A stretch of DNA of 64,000 nucleotides from contig NZ_CP080575.1 in assembly GCF_019575955.1 (NCBI RefSeq), forward strand, positions 2,108,001-2,172,000, written 5' to 3'. Source of the stretch: Nesterenkonia pannonica. Its GTDB lineage: Bacteria > Actinomycetota > Actinomycetes > Actinomycetales > Micrococcaceae. Shown one piece after another: positions 62,904 to 64,000 of this stretch. The position numbers and the translations under genes are program-made. Under the pieces are notes generated by a model. That model had not been told where the DNA came from. It did not search any database and was given only the letters and a program-made list of their open reading frames with translations. Within the stretch, counting starts at the first letter, position 1. The number at the start of each line of letters is the position of its first letter.

Positions 62904-64000
62904 TGGTCAGCATCGACCGCAACGCCTACGCAGTCATGTTCAGGCCCACCATGCGCGATCAGATCAGGCTCGGCGACACCGACCTGTGGATCGAGGTGGA
63001 GAAGGACCTCACCGTGGGCGGCGAGGAGGCCGTCTTCGGCGGCGGCAAATCCATCCGCGAATCGATGGCCCAAGGAACGGCCTCCCGGGCAGAGGGCGCC
63101 CTGGACACGGTGATCACCAACGCGATCATCCTCGACTGGTGGGGAATCGTGAAGGCCGACATCGGCATCCGTGACGGGCGGATCGCGGGGATCGGCAAAG
63201 CGGGCAACCCGGACATCGCCGACGGCGTGGACCCGCACCTGATCATCGGACCGGGCACCGATGTGATCGCCGGGGAGGAAGATCGTCACCATGCGCGCCA
63301 TTGACTCCCACGTCCACCTGCTCTCCCAGTCCCAGCTCCACGAGGCCCTGGCCACCGGCATCACCACGGTGGTGGGCGGCGGCACCGGGCCCTCAGAGGG
63401 CTCGAAGGCGACCACGGTGACTCCCGGGCCGTGGCATCTGGAGAAGATGCACCGCGCCCTGGACTCCATCCCCGTCAACGTCCTCCTGCTCGGCAAGGGC
63501 AATACGGTCTCGACCGCCGGTCTCGCGGAGCAGGCCCTCGGCGGGGCTGCCGGATTCAAAGTCCACGAGGACTGGGGCTCCACCCCGCCGCCGTGGACGC
63601 CGCGCTGACCGCCGCGGAGAAGTGGGGGCTGCAGGTCGCCCTGCACTCGGACTCGCTGAATGAGTAGGCTACGTGGACTCCACCATCCGCGCCATCGACG
63701 GCCGCTCCATCCACGCCTTCCACATCGAGGGAGTAAGCGGCGGGCACGCCCCGGATATTCTGACGCTGGCCTCGCTGCCGCACATCATTCCCGGTTCGAC
63801 GAACCCCACCCTTCCGCACACCACCAACACGGTCGCGGAGCACCTGGACATGCTGATGGTCTGCCACCACCTCTCCCCAACGTGCCGGAGGATCTCGCAT
63901 TCGCCGAGTCGCGCATCCGCGGGACCACCATCGCGGCCGAGGACATCCTCCACGACATGGGGCCCTGTCGATCACCTCCTCCGACGCTCAGGCGATGGGC
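62903..64000 (+). CDS. ureC: Urease alpha subunit UreC, 5' part (frameshifted, cut by window end)
   Basis: Catalytic urease subunit; about two thirds is in the window. Nickel-site residues are visible: HVH in AIDSHVHLL, the lysine to be carbamylated in GFKVHEDWG, His in VALHSD and in FHIEG, the flap Cys-His in MVCHHL, and the Asp in SSDAQAMG. The first metal loop reads [11 protein letters not shown] where most ureases have a GGIDTHIHFI-like sequence. Frame changes near 63278, 63588, 63667 (TAG in GAGTAGGC where GAG-GCC-GGC is expected), 63877 and 63960. The 3' end and the accessory genes lie outside. Confidence 0.92.

Overview
The window is high-GC DNA with strong codon-position bias, tightly packed genes and many start/stop overlaps (ATGA, GTGA). 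Gene content (CsoR, actinobacterial Tad pilus, FecCD importer, Urt/urease, acidic lipoproteins) points to an actinobacterium, most likely of the Micrococcaceae/Micrococcales. Several exported proteins are very acidic, which would suit a halotolerant or alkaliphilic relative such as Nesterenkonia; that placement is inference. Most long genes are broken by single-base indels or isolated stops while both halves stay conserved, so I read them as assembly/base-calling errors and annotate each as one gene.

Layout. 0-3 kb: end of a metal P-type ATPase, csoR, and an alanine/glycine:cation symporter. 2.9-10.6 kb (minus strand): a complete Tad/Flp pilus locus (flp, tadE, tadG-like, cpaB, tadZ, tadA, tadB, tadC, prepilin peptidase). 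10.9-20 kb: TetR regulator, TPP-dependent oxidase-like enzyme, ABC exporter, ACR3/BASS-type transporter, tRNA-Ser(UGA), two uncharacterised genes, phosphomannomutase. 20.2-35.1 kb: NCS1 permease, double Lrp/AsnC regulator, ureohydrolase, SnoaL-like protein, cyclase, flavin amino-acid monooxygenase, nitrilase-family amidase, small membrane protein plus second NCS1 permease, zinc dehydrogenase, TetR, APC permease, aldehyde dehydrogenase and GABA aminotransferase, followed by a divergent LysR. 36.3-46.9 kb: a LacI-type regulon with a peptide-type ABC importer, two MFS paralogs and a second ureohydrolase, with three matching palindromic operators. 47-50.8 kb: methyltransferase and a FecBCD-type importer with two copies of another palindrome. 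50.9-57.1 kb: lipoprotein, formamidase/acetamidase, FmdB, Fur-family and two TetR regulators, third NCS1 permease. 57.1-64 kb: urtEDCBA (minus) divergent from ureABC (plus; ureC runs off the window).

The unifying theme from about 20 kb onward is nitrogen scavenging. The genes at 22.5-35.1 kb can be ordered into an arginine 2-monooxygenase route: arginine -> 4-guanidinobutyramide (flavin monooxygenase) -> 4-guanidinobutyrate (nitrilase-type amidase) -> GABA + urea (ureohydrolase) -> succinate semialdehyde -> succinate (GabT, GabD). The urea could be recaptured by Urt and hydrolysed by urease at the right end, and the LacI regulon looks like a parallel uptake-and-hydrolysis module for another guanidino compound. 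The enzymology of this route is known from actinobacteria; assigning these particular genes to it is my inference.
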